Under the pieces are notes generated by a model, which was given only the letters and a program-made list of their open reading frames with translations, was not told the origin of the DNA and did no database searches. A DNA stretch of 64,000 nt from Amycolatopsis lurida (lineage in GTDB: Bacteria > Actinomycetota > Actinomycetes > Mycobacteriales > Pseudonocardiaceae): positions 1,860,001 to 1,924,000 of the forward strand of contig NZ_FNTA01000004.1 of the NCBI RefSeq assembly GCF_900105055.1, given 5' to 3'. The position numbers and the translations under genes were made by a program. Positions 15,917-25,600 of the stretch are shown here, piece after piece; position 1 is the stretch's first letter; every line of letters begins with the position of its first letter.

Positions 15917-17185
15917 GTCGCCGTGGTCGCTGAAGACCTTGCGCTTCAACGGAGGGACCGCCTGGAAGAAGCGGAACATCCCTCGTGCCATCGTGCGGCC
16001 AGCCCGGTTCTCCGACACGAACTGCCGGGCGCTGCGTTCCGAGTCACGCACCGCCGCGAAACCGTAGTCCCGCATCCGCTGCTCGTAGTCGGCGACCGCG
16101 GACCGCACCGCGCCGGTCTTCCGTGCTTCGACGAGGTTGCGGCACAACAGTTGCGCGTCCCGGAGGGCGGTGTTCGCCCCGATGCCGCGGAACGGGGTCA
16201 TGCTGTGGATCGCGTCGCCGATCAGGGTGACGTTGCTCGTCGGCCAGGGAGCGACGGGCTTCGACGTGAAGATCGGCAACCGCGACACCGACCCTTCAGG
16301 TGAGCCGGCGACCAGTTCCTTGAACGCGGGAGCCCAGCCGTCGATCAGGTCCAGCACCAGGGAGCGCAGCGCGGACCCGGTCAACGACGACAGGTCGTCC
16401 GGATAGCGCCGGCCGTCCGCCGCGAACGCCCACATGACATAACTCGAGGTGTTGTCGAACAGGACAGGGTCGTATTCGGCGGTCTCGTCGTTGACCGACG
16501 AGGCGCCGCTCAGCTCGTGCGGCGCGCTGAACAGCCCCGCGCCGGTACGCGGCATCACCATGCTCGGGCCTTCGGTGAGCCGGGACGGCAAACGCTTGCG
16601 GGTCTTGTCCGTCAGGGGGTGTTTACCCGCGATCGCGACGATCCCGGTGTCCACCCGGCCGGCTTCGGGCAGGAACTGTTTGCGCACCCGGGAATTGGCC
16701 CCGTCGGCGCCGATGACCAGATCGGCCTCGACGGTGCTGCCGTCGGCGAACTCGCAGACGACCACCTCGCCTTCACGGCGGTAGCCGACGAACTCCTTGC
16801 CGTGATGCAGAACTCCGTCGAGCCCGTCGGACAGCACCTGATGGAGGCTGATCCGGCTGACCGAGTGGTGGTTCGAAGCGGGATCAGGGCTCGACGTGAG
16901 CTCGCTGTCGATCACCATCAGGTCCCGCAGCTGCTCGGTGACGAAGGTGAACGGTCCGCTCGTGGTTCCCGTGGTGTCCAGGAAGCGTTGCCAGAGCTCA
17001 GGCGGCAGGCATTCGTGCAGGGCGGCCGAACCGTGCGGATTGATGTGCACGCGATAGCCCTGCAGGCGTTCGGTCCGGGTGCGGCTGCGCTCGTGGACGG
17101 ACACGTCGATCCCCGCCTTGCGCAACCCCTGCGCAAGGCAGAGCCCGCCCGTTCCGCCGCCGATGATCGCGATTCTCGTGGTCAC
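15911..17185 (-). CDS. FAD-dependent monooxygenase
   Basis: Group A flavoprotein hydroxylase-like enzyme, 424 residues. It has the N-terminal Rossmann motif IAIIGGGTGGLCLAQGLRKA, the central DLVIGADGANSRVR (the DG motif) and the FAD-ribityl motif LIGDAIHSMTPFRGIGANTA. Such enzymes hydroxylate aromatic compounds or inactivate antibiotics such as tetracyclines and rifamycins; the substrate here is unknown. GTG 17183-17185 follows GAGGAGAAA. The gene is divergent from a TetR regulator, with an operator-like palindrome inside its promoter, so it is probably induced by a small molecule. Confidence 0.88.
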   Translation of the reverse strand: MTTRIAIIGGGTGGLCLAQGLRKAGIDVSVHERSRTRTERLQGYRVHINPHGSAALHECLPPELWQRFLDTTGTTSGPFTFVTEQLRDLMVIDSELTSSPDPASNHHSVSRISLHQVLSDGLDGVLHHGKEFVGYRREGEVVVCEFADGSTVEADLVIGADGANSRVRKQFLPEAGRVDTGIVAIAGKHPLTDKTRKRLPSRLTEGPSMVMPRTGAGLFSAPHELSGASSVNDETAEYDPVLFDNTSSYVMWAFAADGRRYPDDLSSLTGSALRSLVLDLIDGWAPAFKELVAGSPEGSVSRLPIFTSKPVAPWPTSNVTLIGDAIHSMTPFRGIGANTALRDAQLLCRNLVEARKTGAVRSAVADYEQRMRDYGFAAVRDSERSARQFVSENRAGRTMARGMFRFFQAVPPLKRKVFSDHGDS

Positions 17186-17209
17186 GGGTTTCTCCTCTCT
17201 TCGCCGACA

Positions 17210-17238
17210 ACTATCATCCAGTCAGATGACAAAGTCAA
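17210..17238 (-). promoter_or_regulatory. Monooxygenase promoter with operator in the spacer
   Basis: On the minus strand, TTGACT (17233-17238) and GATAGT (17210-17215) are separated by exactly 17 bp, a good sigma-70-type promoter 25 bases before the monooxygenase start. The palindrome TCATC-N6-GATGA (17214-17229) lies in the spacer and overlaps the -10 box. A repressor bound there would block polymerase. The divergent TetR protein is the obvious candidate. Confidence 0.65.
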
Positions 17239-17276
17239 CCATACGTTTGAAAGAGTCAGCGACTAAGCTGAACCCC

Positions 17277-17912
17277 ATGTCCGAAGCCGCCTCACGCAGC
17301 CCTCGCCGCGCCCCCGTCGAACGCCAGCGCGATCCCGAGCGCACGAAGAAACAACTCTTGGAGGCGGCGAAGGACGAGTTCGGCGCGAAGGGGTACGCCG
17401 CGGCACGCGTCAGTGAGATCGCCGCGAAAGCGGGCGTGAACAAGCAGCTGATCTCGTACTACTTCGGCGGCAAGGAAGGGCTGTACAACGCGCTGACCGC
17501 GACGATGTACGACGACTACGTCGCGGCCACCGATCCTGACAAACCGTTCGCGGAGGTGGTCCGGTACTTCGTCCGATCGGGGATCCGGGATCACGCTCTC
17601 GCCAAGCTGTTCCTCTGGGAGAACCTGACCGACGGCGCTCCCGACGCGGTGGGCGTCGAGGGCCAGCGCGAGTTCCTCCAGCGGCAGGTGGAGTACGTCC
17701 GGGCCCGGCAGGCCGCGGGTGATTTCCCCGCCGACCTCGACCCGGCCTTCCTGCTGGTGATCTTCATGGCCGCGTCCAGTGCCGCGCTGGCGCTGCCTCG
17801 CGTCGTACGAGCCGTCTCGGGCCAAGATCCCGCGTCGGCCGAGTTCGCCGAGGCCTACGGCGAACAACTGGCGCGGCTCGTCGGTCATCTCGCCGATCCG
17901 GGGAAGCGGTAG
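17277..17912 (+). CDS. TetR/AcrR family transcriptional regulator
   Basis: A 211-residue regulator with an N-terminal helix-turn-helix: TKKQLLEAAKDEFGAKGYAA, VSEIAAKAGVNKQLISYYFG, KEGLYNAL (residues about 24-75), and a divergent C-terminal ligand domain. The ATG at 17277 was chosen because the helix-turn-helix then begins about residue 20; the frame is open upstream but would run into the divergent monooxygenase. It most likely represses the adjacent FAD monooxygenase through the palindrome at 17214-17229. Confidence 0.9.
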   Translation: MSEAASRSPRRAPVERQRDPERTKKQLLEAAKDEFGAKGYAAARVSEIAAKAGVNKQLISYYFGGKEGLYNALTATMYDDYVAATDPDKPFAEVVRYFVRSGIRDHALAKLFLWENLTDGAPDAVGVEGQREFLQRQVEYVRARQAAGDFPADLDPAFLLVIFMAASSAALALPRVVRAVSGQDPASAEFAEAYGEQLARLVGHLADPGKR

Positions 17913-17933
17913 CAAAGGTCCCCCGCTGTCGCT

Positions 17934-17960
17934 TGAACCTTTCGGGCCCCCGCCGGACTA
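17934..17960 (+). promoter_or_regulatory. Putative ECF-type promoter of the sigma factor gene
   Basis: TGAACC (17934-17939) and GGACTA (17955-17960) are spaced by 15 bp, about 30 bases before the sigma factor start. This -35/-10 style, with AAC in the upstream element, is typical of ECF sigma promoters and would allow self-activation. It is a by-eye match only. Confidence 0.45.
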
Positions 17961-17989
17961 GAGAGGGCATGAGGAAGAGGGGGTAGGCG

Positions 17990-18481
17990 GTGGGACAAGC
18001 GAGAGACGCCGACTTCAGCGAGTACTTCGCGGCCCGCGTACAGCGGTTCCGGCGGCTGGCGTTCGGCATGTGCGGCGACTGGCACGGCGCCGAGGATCTG
18101 GTGCAGGCCACGTTCGTCCAGTTGTACCGGCGCTGGCGGCGGGTGCGGCCGGACACCGTCGACGCCTACGCGCGCCGAATCCTGCTCAACCTCTTCCTCG
18201 GCCGGAAGCGGAAACACCGCCGGGAACTGGTGACCTCGACGCCTCCGGACCGGGCCGCGCCCCCGGGCCACGACAGCCACGATCGGATCGATCTCGAGCG
18301 GGTGCTCAGCGACCTGACGCCGCGCCAACGCGCGATGGTCGTACTTCGCTTCCTCGAAGACCTCTCGGTCGCCGAAGTCGCTTCGCTGCTCGGCGTCGCT
18401 GAAGGCACCGTCAAGAGTCAGACCGCCCGCGGGATCGAAGCACTGCGCGCCGTCCTGCCCTCCCCGACGAGCAAGGAATAG
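17990..18481 (+). CDS. SigE-family ECF RNA polymerase sigma factor
   Basis: A 163-residue two-domain sigma factor of the streptomycete SigE-like ECF group. Region 2 covers about residues 12-75 (FRRLAFGMCGDWHGAEDLVQ, then RILLNLFLGRKRK). Region 4 covers about 105-155 (LSDLTPRQRAMVVLRFLEDL, VAEVASLLGVAEGTVKSQ). The GTG start follows GGAAGAGGGGG. The next gene begins 2 bases after its stop and encodes a single-pass membrane protein that is probably its regulatory partner. The inducing signal is not known. Confidence 0.92.
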   Translation: MGQARDADFSEYFAARVQRFRRLAFGMCGDWHGAEDLVQATFVQLYRRWRRVRPDTVDAYARRILLNLFLGRKRKHRRELVTSTPPDRAAPPGHDSHDRIDLERVLSDLTPRQRAMVVLRFLEDLSVAEVASLLGVAEGTVKSQTARGIEALRAVLPSPTSKE

Positions 18482-18483
18482 TC

Positions 18484-19170
18484 ATGGAAGACCAGGACGT
18501 CCGCTCCGCGCTGAAGGAATACGTGACCGAAGCCGAACCGCCCGTCGGGCTCACCGGCGACGGCGTGCTCGCCGCGGGCCGCCGGTCACGACGGCGCCGC
18601 CTGACGACGGTGGTCGCGGCGGTCGCCTTGGCCGCGGCGGGTTTTCCGGCGGGAACCGCGATCATCGCGCTTCCCGAGCGGAACGAGCCGGCCGCGGCTT
18701 CACCCTGCGGCGCGAAATCGCCTGAGGAAACGACCGAAGCGGCCAAGGCCCGGCTTTCCTGCGTGCTCGAGGCAACGGTTCGGGCCAGGGTCACGCTCGG
18801 CTCGGACACCCCGTTCGACCTGAAGGCCATCCCGATCGGCCAGGGGAACGGCTACCACCTGGTGTATCCGGTTCGCGACGGATCGCTGTCCGTGACCGTG
18901 CTACCCAATAACGGAACGCTGCTCTCCACGGGGACAGCCTGCCGCCGGCTGAATCCTGCCCCGGCCACCTGCTCGGCGAGCCTGATCGACGGGGGGACCT
19001 TGGTCGAGACGACGACCAAAGAGAACGACGGTCACGTCACCTACGGGGCGGCCTATCAAACCGGGACGGCGATCGTGGAGGTCTCCGCTGACGGCGGCGA
19101 CAACGCGCGGCCGCCGCTGAGCGAGGCCCAGGTCCGCGAGATCGCCCTGACCCCGGGACTGGTCCCCTAG
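18484..19170 (+). CDS. Single-pass membrane protein, partner of the ECF sigma factor
   Basis: A 228-residue protein with a short cytosolic N-terminus (about 30 residues), a basic RRSRRRRL stretch, one membrane helix ([20 protein letters not shown]) and a 160-residue extracytoplasmic domain with four Cys ([27 protein letters not shown]) that could form two disulfides. The translational spacing of 2 bases to the sigma gene suggests an anti-sigma or sensor role. No zinc-anti-sigma HX3CX2C motif is visible, so this is inference from context. Its stop overlaps the convergent proB stop. Confidence 0.65.
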   Translation: MEDQDVRSALKEYVTEAEPPVGLTGDGVLAAGRRSRRRRLTTVVAAVALAAAGFPAGTAIIALPERNEPAAASPCGAKSPEETTEAAKARLSCVLEATVRARVTLGSDTPFDLKAIPIGQGNGYHLVYPVRDGSLSVTVLPNNGTLLSTGTACRRLNPAPATCSASLIDGGTLVETTTKENDGHVTYGAAYQTGTAIVEVSADGGDNARPPLSEAQVREIALTPGLVP

Positions 19171-20276
19171 CGGCGCAGCGGGACGAGGTCGTCCGCGTGG
19201 ACGACCTCACGGCGCTGTTCCGCGGGGAGGTCGTGGCTGGAGCGGCCGATGAGGTCGGGCAGTTCACCCGCGTCGAACGCCACGACCCCGCGCGCCACGG
19301 TCCGCTGCCGAAGATCGACCAGGTCGACGACGTCACCCGCCTGGAAGTCCCCGTCGACGCCGGTGATCCCGGCGGCCAGCAACGAGCGGCGGCGGCGGAC
19401 GACGGCCGCGACCGCGCCGTCGTCGAGGTGCAGTTTCCCGGACGCGCCCGCGGCGTAGCCCAGCCAGAACCGGCGGGCCGACAGCCGGGAGTCGGCGGCG
19501 GCGAAAGCCGTGCCGACCTCGGCGGCGGTGAGGGCGCGCGAGGCTTCGGAAGCGGCGGCGAGCAGGACCGGGATCCCGGCGCCGGCGGCGGTGCGGGCGG
19601 CGGCGAGCTTCGAGACCATGCCGCCGGTGCCGAGGCCGGAGCTCGACATGCCTACGGTGATTCCGTCCACATCGGACTCTCCGGCGACCTCGGCGATCTT
19701 GCGGGTCGCTCCGTCACGGGGATCCCCGTCGTAGAGACCGTCCACATCGGACAGCAGGACGAGCGCGTCGGCGCCGATCAGGTGAGCCACCAGGGCGGCC
19801 AGCCGGTCGTTGTCGCCGAAGCGGATCTCTTCGGTGGCCACGGTGTCGTTCTCGTTGACCACGGGAACCGCACCGAGGGCCAGCAGCCGGGTGAACGTGT
19901 TCTGCGCGTTGCGATAGTGCGCGCGTCGGACGACGTCGTCCGACGTCAGCAGAACCTGGCCCACGGTCAGGGAAAACCGGCCGAACGACTCGGCATAGGC
20001 GTGCGCCAGCGCGAGCTGGCCGACGCTCGCCGCTGCCTGCTGGGTGGCGAGGTCGCGCGGCCGTTTGCCGAGCGAGAGCGGCGCGAGCCCCGCACCGATC
20101 GCGCCCGAGGACACCAGCACGATCTGTGTGCCGCGGGCCACCCGGTCGGCGATCGCGTCCACCAGAGCGTCCAGCCTGGTCACGTCGAGGCCGTCGCCGG
20201 CGGTGGTCAGCGCTGAGGAACCGACCTTGACGACCACCCGCTTCGCGTCGGCGATCGCCACCCGGGTTGAGCTCAC
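19167..20276 (-). CDS. proB: Glutamate 5-kinase
   Basis: First enzyme of proline synthesis, phosphorylating the gamma-carboxyl of glutamate. The 369-residue product has an amino-acid-kinase domain ([11 protein letters not shown] near residue 15, [46 protein letters not shown]) and a C-terminal PUA domain of about 75 residues. The GTG start overlaps the obgE stop as GTGA, so translation is coupled to obgE. proA is not in the window. Confidence 0.96.
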   Translation of the reverse strand: MSSTRVAIADAKRVVVKVGSSALTTAGDGLDVTRLDALVDAIADRVARGTQIVLVSSGAIGAGLAPLSLGKRPRDLATQQAAASVGQLALAHAYAESFGRFSLTVGQVLLTSDDVVRRAHYRNAQNTFTRLLALGAVPVVNENDTVATEEIRFGDNDRLAALVAHLIGADALVLLSDVDGLYDGDPRDGATRKIAEVAGESDVDGITVGMSSSGLGTGGMVSKLAAARTAAGAGIPVLLAAASEASRALTAAEVGTAFAAADSRLSARRFWLGYAAGASGKLHLDDGAVAAVVRRRRSLLAAGITGVDGDFQAGDVVDLVDLRQRTVARGVVAFDAGELPDLIGRSSHDLPAEQRREVVHADDLVPLRR

Positions 20277-21736
20277 TCGTCGTCCATCTCGTCTTCGTCT
20301 TCGATGCCGTCCGGACCGTCACGACGGATCCGGCGGGCTTCCTTGCGCTCGGCGGCACCGATCCGGCTGGTGTTCTCCAGCCGCACGTCCGTGCCCCGGC
20401 CCGACAGGTGCACCGCGACCCCGGCGGGGGTCGACGGCTCCCACTCGAACTGGACGTCGCCGATGGTGACGGGGCTGCCGGGTACGGCGCCCTTGCGTGC
20501 CAGTACTTCCTCGACACCCAGCCGGTTGAGCCGGTCCGCGAGGTAACCCACGGCTTCGTCGTTGCCGAAGTTGGTCTGCCGGATCCACCGTTCCGGGCGG
20601 GAGCCGCGGATGATGAACGCGCCTTCCTCCTCCGGGTCGTGCTCGACGGTGAAGCCGGCGTCATCGACGGCCATCGGCCGGAGCACGACCTTCGCCGGCT
20701 CGGGGGCGGGCTGGTCCGCGCGGTACTTCTCGACGACGGCGGCGAGCGCGTAGGTCAGTTCCTTCAGCCCCTGGCGCGACGCCGTGGAGATCTCGAACAC
20801 GCTGAGCCCGCGGGCTTCCAGTTCCGGGCGCACGAACTCGGCGAGTTCGGCGGCGTCCGGGATGTCGATCTTGTTCAGCACCACCACGCGCGGCCGGTCG
20901 GCGAGGTCGCCGCCGAGGCTCGGGGTGTAGCGGGCGAGCTCTTCTTCGAGGGCGTCGATGTCGGACAGCGGGTCGCGCCCAGGCTCGAAGGTGGCGCAGT
21001 CGACGACGTGCACCAGCACCGCGCAGCGTTCGATGTGGCGCAGGAAGTCGAGGCCGAGGCCCTTGCCCTCGCTCGCGCCGGGGATCAGTCCCGGGACGTC
21101 GGCCATGGTGAACACGGTCGAGCCGGCGGTGATCACGCCCAGGTTCGGCACCAGCGTGGTGAACGGGTAGTCGGCGATCTTCGGCTTCGCGGCCGACAGC
21201 ACCGAGATCAGCGACGATTTGCCCGCGGACGGGAAGCCCAGCAGCCCGACGTCGGCGACCGAGCGCAGCTCCAGAACGAGGTCGCGGGACTCCCCCGGCT
21301 CTCCCAGCAGCGCGAATCCGGGCGCCCGGCGTGCCTTGGACGCCAGCGCGGCGTTGCCGAGACCACCGCGGCCGCCCTGCGCGGCGACGAAGGTGGTGCC
21401 GGGACCGACCAGATCCGCCAGGATCTCGCCGTCCTCGGTCATCACGACGGTGCCGGACGGGACGCGCATCACCAGCGTCTCCCCTGCCGCGCCGGCGCGG
21501 TTGCCGCCCTGGCCCATCTTGCCGTTGCCGGCGCGGGCGTGCGGGCGGAAGTGGAAGTCGAGCAGCGTGTGGACGCCTCCGTCGACGACCAGCAGCACGT
21601 CGCCGCCGTTGCCGCCGTTGCCGCCGTCTGGACCACCGAGGGGCTTGAACTTCTCGCGGTGCACCGAGGCGCAGCCGTTCCCACCGTCACCGGCGGCCAG
21701 ATGGATCACCGCTCGGTCCACGAACCGGGACGCCAT
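20273..21736 (-). CDS. obgE: GTPase ObgE
   Basis: Essential ribosome-associated GTPase involved in 50S maturation and stress signalling. The 487-residue protein has the glycine-rich Obg fold ([30 protein letters not shown]), a G domain with G1 GFPSAGKSS at about residue 166, G3 [10 protein letters not shown] and G4 NKID, and a C-terminal OCT domain with a basic/acidic tail. It is downstream of rplU-rpmA, but a strong hairpin at 21784-21822 separates it from rpmA, so part of its transcription may be independent. Confidence 0.97.
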   Translation of the reverse strand: MASRFVDRAVIHLAAGDGGNGCASVHREKFKPLGGPDGGNGGNGGDVLLVVDGGVHTLLDFHFRPHARAGNGKMGQGGNRAGAAGETLVMRVPSGTVVMTEDGEILADLVGPGTTFVAAQGGRGGLGNAALASKARRAPGFALLGEPGESRDLVLELRSVADVGLLGFPSAGKSSLISVLSAAKPKIADYPFTTLVPNLGVITAGSTVFTMADVPGLIPGASEGKGLGLDFLRHIERCAVLVHVVDCATFEPGRDPLSDIDALEEELARYTPSLGGDLADRPRVVVLNKIDIPDAAELAEFVRPELEARGLSVFEISTASRQGLKELTYALAAVVEKYRADQPAPEPAKVVLRPMAVDDAGFTVEHDPEEEGAFIIRGSRPERWIRQTNFGNDEAVGYLADRLNRLGVEEVLARKGAVPGSPVTIGDVQFEWEPSTPAGVAVHLSGRGTDVRLENTSRIGAAERKEARRIRRDGPDGIEDEDEMDDE

Positions 21737-21773
21737 GACTTGCCTCTATTCACTCGCGAAAGAAAAGGGGATA

Positions 21774-21822
21774 CATAAAACAAACGAGGGGTGGGCCCGG
21801 ATATTCCGGCCCCACCCCTCGT
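21774..21822 (-). terminator. Intrinsic terminator between rpmA and obgE
   Basis: Inverted repeat with 12-bp outer arms (21784-21795 and 21811-21822) and an inner CCGGA/TCCGG stem around the loop TAT. On the minus strand it is followed by TTTGTTTTATG, one of the few U-rich tracts in this window. It should end or attenuate rplU-rpmA transcripts before obgE. Confidence 0.85.
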
Positions 21823-21848
21823 CAGAGGTTCTAACTCGAAGCCGAAAT

Positions 21849-22106
21849 TCAGGCTTCGGACGGCACGATGTTGACCGTCTTGCGGCCACGCTTCTCGCCG
21901 AACTGGACCGCACCGGCGGCCAGCGCGAACAGCGTGTCGTCGCCGCCACGGCCGACGTTCACGCCGGGGTGGAATTTGGTGCCGCGCTGGCGGATCAAGA
22001 TCTCGCCCGCGTTGACTTCCTGGCCGCCGTAGCGCTTGACGCCCAGTCGCTGCGCGTTCGAATCGCGACCGTTGCGGGAGCTGGACGCACCCTTCTTGTG
22101 AGCCAT
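21849..22106 (-). CDS. rpmA: 50S ribosomal protein L27
   Basis: Small basic large-subunit protein reaching the peptidyl transferase centre. The 85-residue sequence begins [20 protein letters not shown] and contains [20 protein letters not shown], both diagnostic. The N-terminus starts directly at the mature AHKKG without the cleavable Firmicutes-type extension. It is 37 bases downstream of rplU in the conserved rplU-rpmA pair. Confidence 0.98.
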   Translation of the reverse strand: MAHKKGASSSRNGRDSNAQRLGVKRYGGQEVNAGEILIRQRGTKFHPGVNVGRGGDDTLFALAAGAVQFGEKRGRKTVNIVPSEA

Positions 22107-22143
22107 GGCTCAATCCTCTTTCTGACGAAGATCCGGAGAAGTC

Positions 22144-22458
22144 CTACTTGGAGATGCCGGTGACCTCGACGCGGGTCAGCTTCTGCCGGTGACCCTGGCG
22201 CTTGTGGTAGCCGGTCTTGTTCTTGAACTTGTGGATCCGGATCTTCGGACCCTTGGTCTGCTCGACGACCTTGCCGGTGACCGAGACCTTCGCCAGCGCG
22301 TCGGCGTCCGTGGTGACGTCGCCACCGTCCACAAAAAGGACTGCGGGGAAGGTGTGCTCGGTACCCGGCTCGCCTTCGAGCTTCTCGACCTCGACGACGT
22401 CGCCGACGGCCACCTTGTACTGCTTGCCGCCAGTCTTGACGATCGCGTACGCCGACAC
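22144..22458 (-). CDS. rplU: 50S ribosomal protein L21
   Basis: Large-subunit protein binding 23S rRNA. From GTG 22456-22458 the product is 104 residues ([20 protein letters not shown]), the usual length, ending [26 protein letters not shown] lies 6 bases upstream, which decides the start over an eight-residue longer form. It heads the rplU-rpmA pair, and its leader contains two hairpins that could mediate autoregulation. Confidence 0.97.
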   Translation of the reverse strand: MSAYAIVKTGGKQYKVAVGDVVEVEKLEGEPGTEHTFPAVLFVDGGDVTTDADALAKVSVTGKVVEQTKGPKIRIHKFKNKTGYHKRQGHRQKLTRVEVTGISK

Positions 22459-22590
22459 GGAAGTCTCCTGCTTACTCGACAACGGGTGGGGGCTTGCGTG
22501 ACCCGGCCCATCGAGAAGTTCTCGGTGGGCAGATTCTGCGCAAGGTGCCCGCCGCTAAGTGGCGGGCCGCTCTATAGGTTACGTGGGGCT
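22459..22590 (-). promoter_or_regulatory. Structured leader of rplU
   Basis: The minus-strand leader has a TATAGA that could be a -10 box (22571-22576) and then two hairpins: GCCCGCC/GGCGGGC (22547-22567), and a long one with arms 22506-22517 and 22519-22530 containing one G-U pair. Ribosomal protein leaders in many bacteria bind their own product. Whether this one does is inference. Confidence 0.4.
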
Positions 22591-22612
22591 CCCCGGTGCG
22601 ATCACACCGGGG
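22591..22612 (-). terminator. Hairpin downstream of rne
   Basis: Inverted repeat CCCCGGTG (22591-22598) and CACCGGGG (22605-22612) with a 6-base loop, 17 bases after the rne stop on the minus strand. Probable rne terminator isolating it from rplU. Confidence 0.7.
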
Positions 22613-22628
22613 TGCCTCACGGTGTTCA

Positions 22629-25600
22629 CTAGCTCTTTTCCGACGCCTTGACCGGCGGACCGGCCGGCCGCGAGGCCGTCCGCCGCGGACGACGGCGGGT
22701 GGTGGACCGCACGGCCGGGGCCGGGACGTCCACCTCGGGTTCGGAAACCTCTTCCGTCACAACAGTCTCAGAAGTCACCGGAACCTCGGGTGCTTCGGGC
22801 TCGGGGCCCGATTCCGCGACCACGGCGATCTCTTCCTCGCGCACCGCCGGAGCCTCGTCGTCCGAAGTCGTCACCGGCTCACCGGCGAGTTCGGTCGCGG
22901 GTGCCGAGGCGACCACCTCCGGAACCGGCTCAGCGGCCGCCTGTTCGACGGTCGCTTCGGCAACAGGCTCCGAGACCGGCTCAGCGGGCTGCTCGGCCGC
23001 CTGCGGGGTGTGACCGTTGAGCGCCGCGCCCTCGACATTCTCGGTGGCCTCCTGCGAGTGCTCGCCCTTGGCCGCCTTGGTGGCCATCGCCACGGCCTGG
23101 ACCGCCGAAACCACCGACTCGCGCTGAGCGGGCGCCGGGGGCGCCTCGGTCTTGGGCGCGGCCGGCTCGTTCTGACCCTGGTCCTCGCCCTTGCCGCGGC
23201 CGCGAGACCGGCGGGAGCCCTGCTCCTTGCCGCCACCGCCGCCGCTGCCGCCGCCGCCGTGGTTGTGCCCGTTGCCGCCGCCACCGGTGCGCTGCGGCTC
23301 GGTCGAGACGACCACGCCGCGGCCCTTGCAGTGCTCACACGGCGTCGAGAACGCCTCGAGCAGCCCGGTGCCGATCTTCTTGCGGGTCATCTGCACCAGG
23401 CCGAGCGAAGTGACCTCGGCGACCTGGTGACGCGTGCGGTCGCGGCCGAGGCATTCGGTCAACCGGCGCAGCACGAGCTCACGGTTCGATTCGAGCACCA
23501 TGTCGATGAAGTCGATGACGATGATGCCGCCGATGTCCCGGAGCCGGAGCTGGCGGACGATCTCCTCCGCCGACTCCAGGTTGTTCCTGGTCACCGTCTC
23601 TTCGAGGTTGCCACCCGATCCGGTGAACTTGCCGGTGTTGACGTCGATGACCGTCATCGCTTCGGTGCGGTCGATGACGAGGTAGCCACCCGAGGGCAGC
23701 CAGACCTTGCGGTCCAGCGCCTTGGTGATCTGCTCGTCGATCCGGTGGTCGGCGAAGGCCGAACCGGTGCCCGTGTACCGCTTGACGCGATCCGCCAGGT
23801 CCGGCGCCACGTGCTGCACGTAGTTGTAGATGGTGTCCCAGGCCTTGTCGCCCTGGATCTCCAGCTTGGCGAAGTCCTCGGTGAACAGGTCACGCACGAC
23901 CTTGACCAGCAGGTCCGGCTCTTCGTAGAGCATGACCGGGGCGCTGTTCTTCTTGCCGCCGTTGCCTGCTTCGGCCTTCTCCTTGATGACGTCCCACTGC
24001 GCCTTGAGGCGGCGGACGTCGCGGTCCAGTTCCTCCTCGCTGATGCCTTCGGACGCGGTGCGGATGATCACACCTGCGTCCTCGGGGACGATGCGCTTGA
24101 GGATGTCCTTCAGGCGGCGGCGCTCGTTCTCCGGGAGCTTCCGGGAGATGCCGGTGGCGCCGCCCGCGGGCACGTAGACCAGGAAGCGGCCCGGCAGCGA
24201 GATCTGCGTGGTCAGCCGGGCGCCCTTGTGCCCGACCGGGTCCTTGGTGACCTGGACCAGCACGGAGTCGCCGGTGGAGAGCGCCTGCTCGATCTTGCGG
24301 GCCTTGCCCTCGAGACCGGCGGCGTCCCAATCGACCTCGCCGGCGTACAGCACGGCGTTGCGGCCGCGGCCGATGTCGATGAAGGCGGCCTCCATCGACG
24401 GCAGGACGTTCTGCACGCGGCCGAGGTACACGTTGCCGACGATCGAACCGGTGCCCGACGAGGTCACGAAGTGCTCGCACAGGACGCCGTCCTCGAGCAC
24501 GCCGATCTGCGTGGAGTCGCCCTTCTCGGCGACGACCATGGTGCGCTCGACCGACTCGCGGCGGGCGAGGAACTCGGCCTCGGACAGGATCGGCGCACGA
24601 CGACGGCCCGCCTCGCGGCCGTCCCGGCGGCGCTGGCGCTTGGCCTCGAGCCGGGTCGAGCCGCGCACACTGCGGACCTCGTCCCTCGCGGGACGCTCGG
24701 TCTCGGCGGCCTTGGCCTGGCGCACGTGGACGACCGTGTTGGGCGGGTCGTCGCTGGTGGTCTCGGCGTTGTCGTCGTCTCCGCCCTTGCGACGGCGGCG
24801 GCGACGGCGGCGCTTGCTGCCACCGTCCGAATCGCCGTCGTTGTCCGAATCGGCCTCGGCGGACGCCTCTTCGGCGGTCTCGGCCCCGGCCTCTTCGGTC
24901 TCGGCGGCCTTGTCCTTCGCGCGCTGCTGACGGTTACGCGGGGCTTCGGGCTGCTCGTCTTCGTTCTCGTTGTCGGACTCGGCCGAGTTCTCGTCGCCGC
25001 CCTTGCCCCTGCCGCGGCCACGACGTCCACGACGACGGCGGCGACGGCCGTTGGCGTCGTCACCGTCCTCGTCGGTGCCGTGCCCTTCGGCCTGCTCGGT
25101 CTGCGTCTCGTCCTCGTCGGAGGCGGTTTCCTCGGTCGGGGTGAAGGCAGGCTCCGGCTTGCGGGCCGGCTTCGCCACGACGGGCTCCGGCGGCAGGAAC
25201 ACCGGCGACGGCGCGGCGAACACCGGCAGGTGCGCGGCGACCTTCGACGGCCTCGTCGTCCGCTCCGGCGGCTCCGGCGTCACCGGGGCGGCGAGCGCGG
25301 GCGGAACACGCCGCGAAGACGCCTCCACCTGCGGAGCGGGCCCCGGCTCGGCCTCGGGCTTCACCTCGGCCTTGGCCTCGGGCTCGGGAGCCGGGGTCTC
25401 GGCGACGGGAGTCGTTTCGGGCTCGTCCCCGCCGGCGAGGGCTTCGGCGAGCTTGTGCGCCACCTCACGGGTGACGCTGGACTGCGCGCTCCGGACGGTT
25501 TCGCCGAGCTCACCGAGCTTGGCCATCAGTTCACGGCTGTTGGATCCCAGCAGCTTCGCCAGCGCGTGCACCCGGATCCGGGGAGGCAGTTCGCCCAGCT

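Noticed and set aside
17079..17276. 66-codon upstream extension of the first TetR gene
   Set aside because: It overlaps the divergent monooxygenase and its promoter; the helix-turn-helix sits correctly from 17277.
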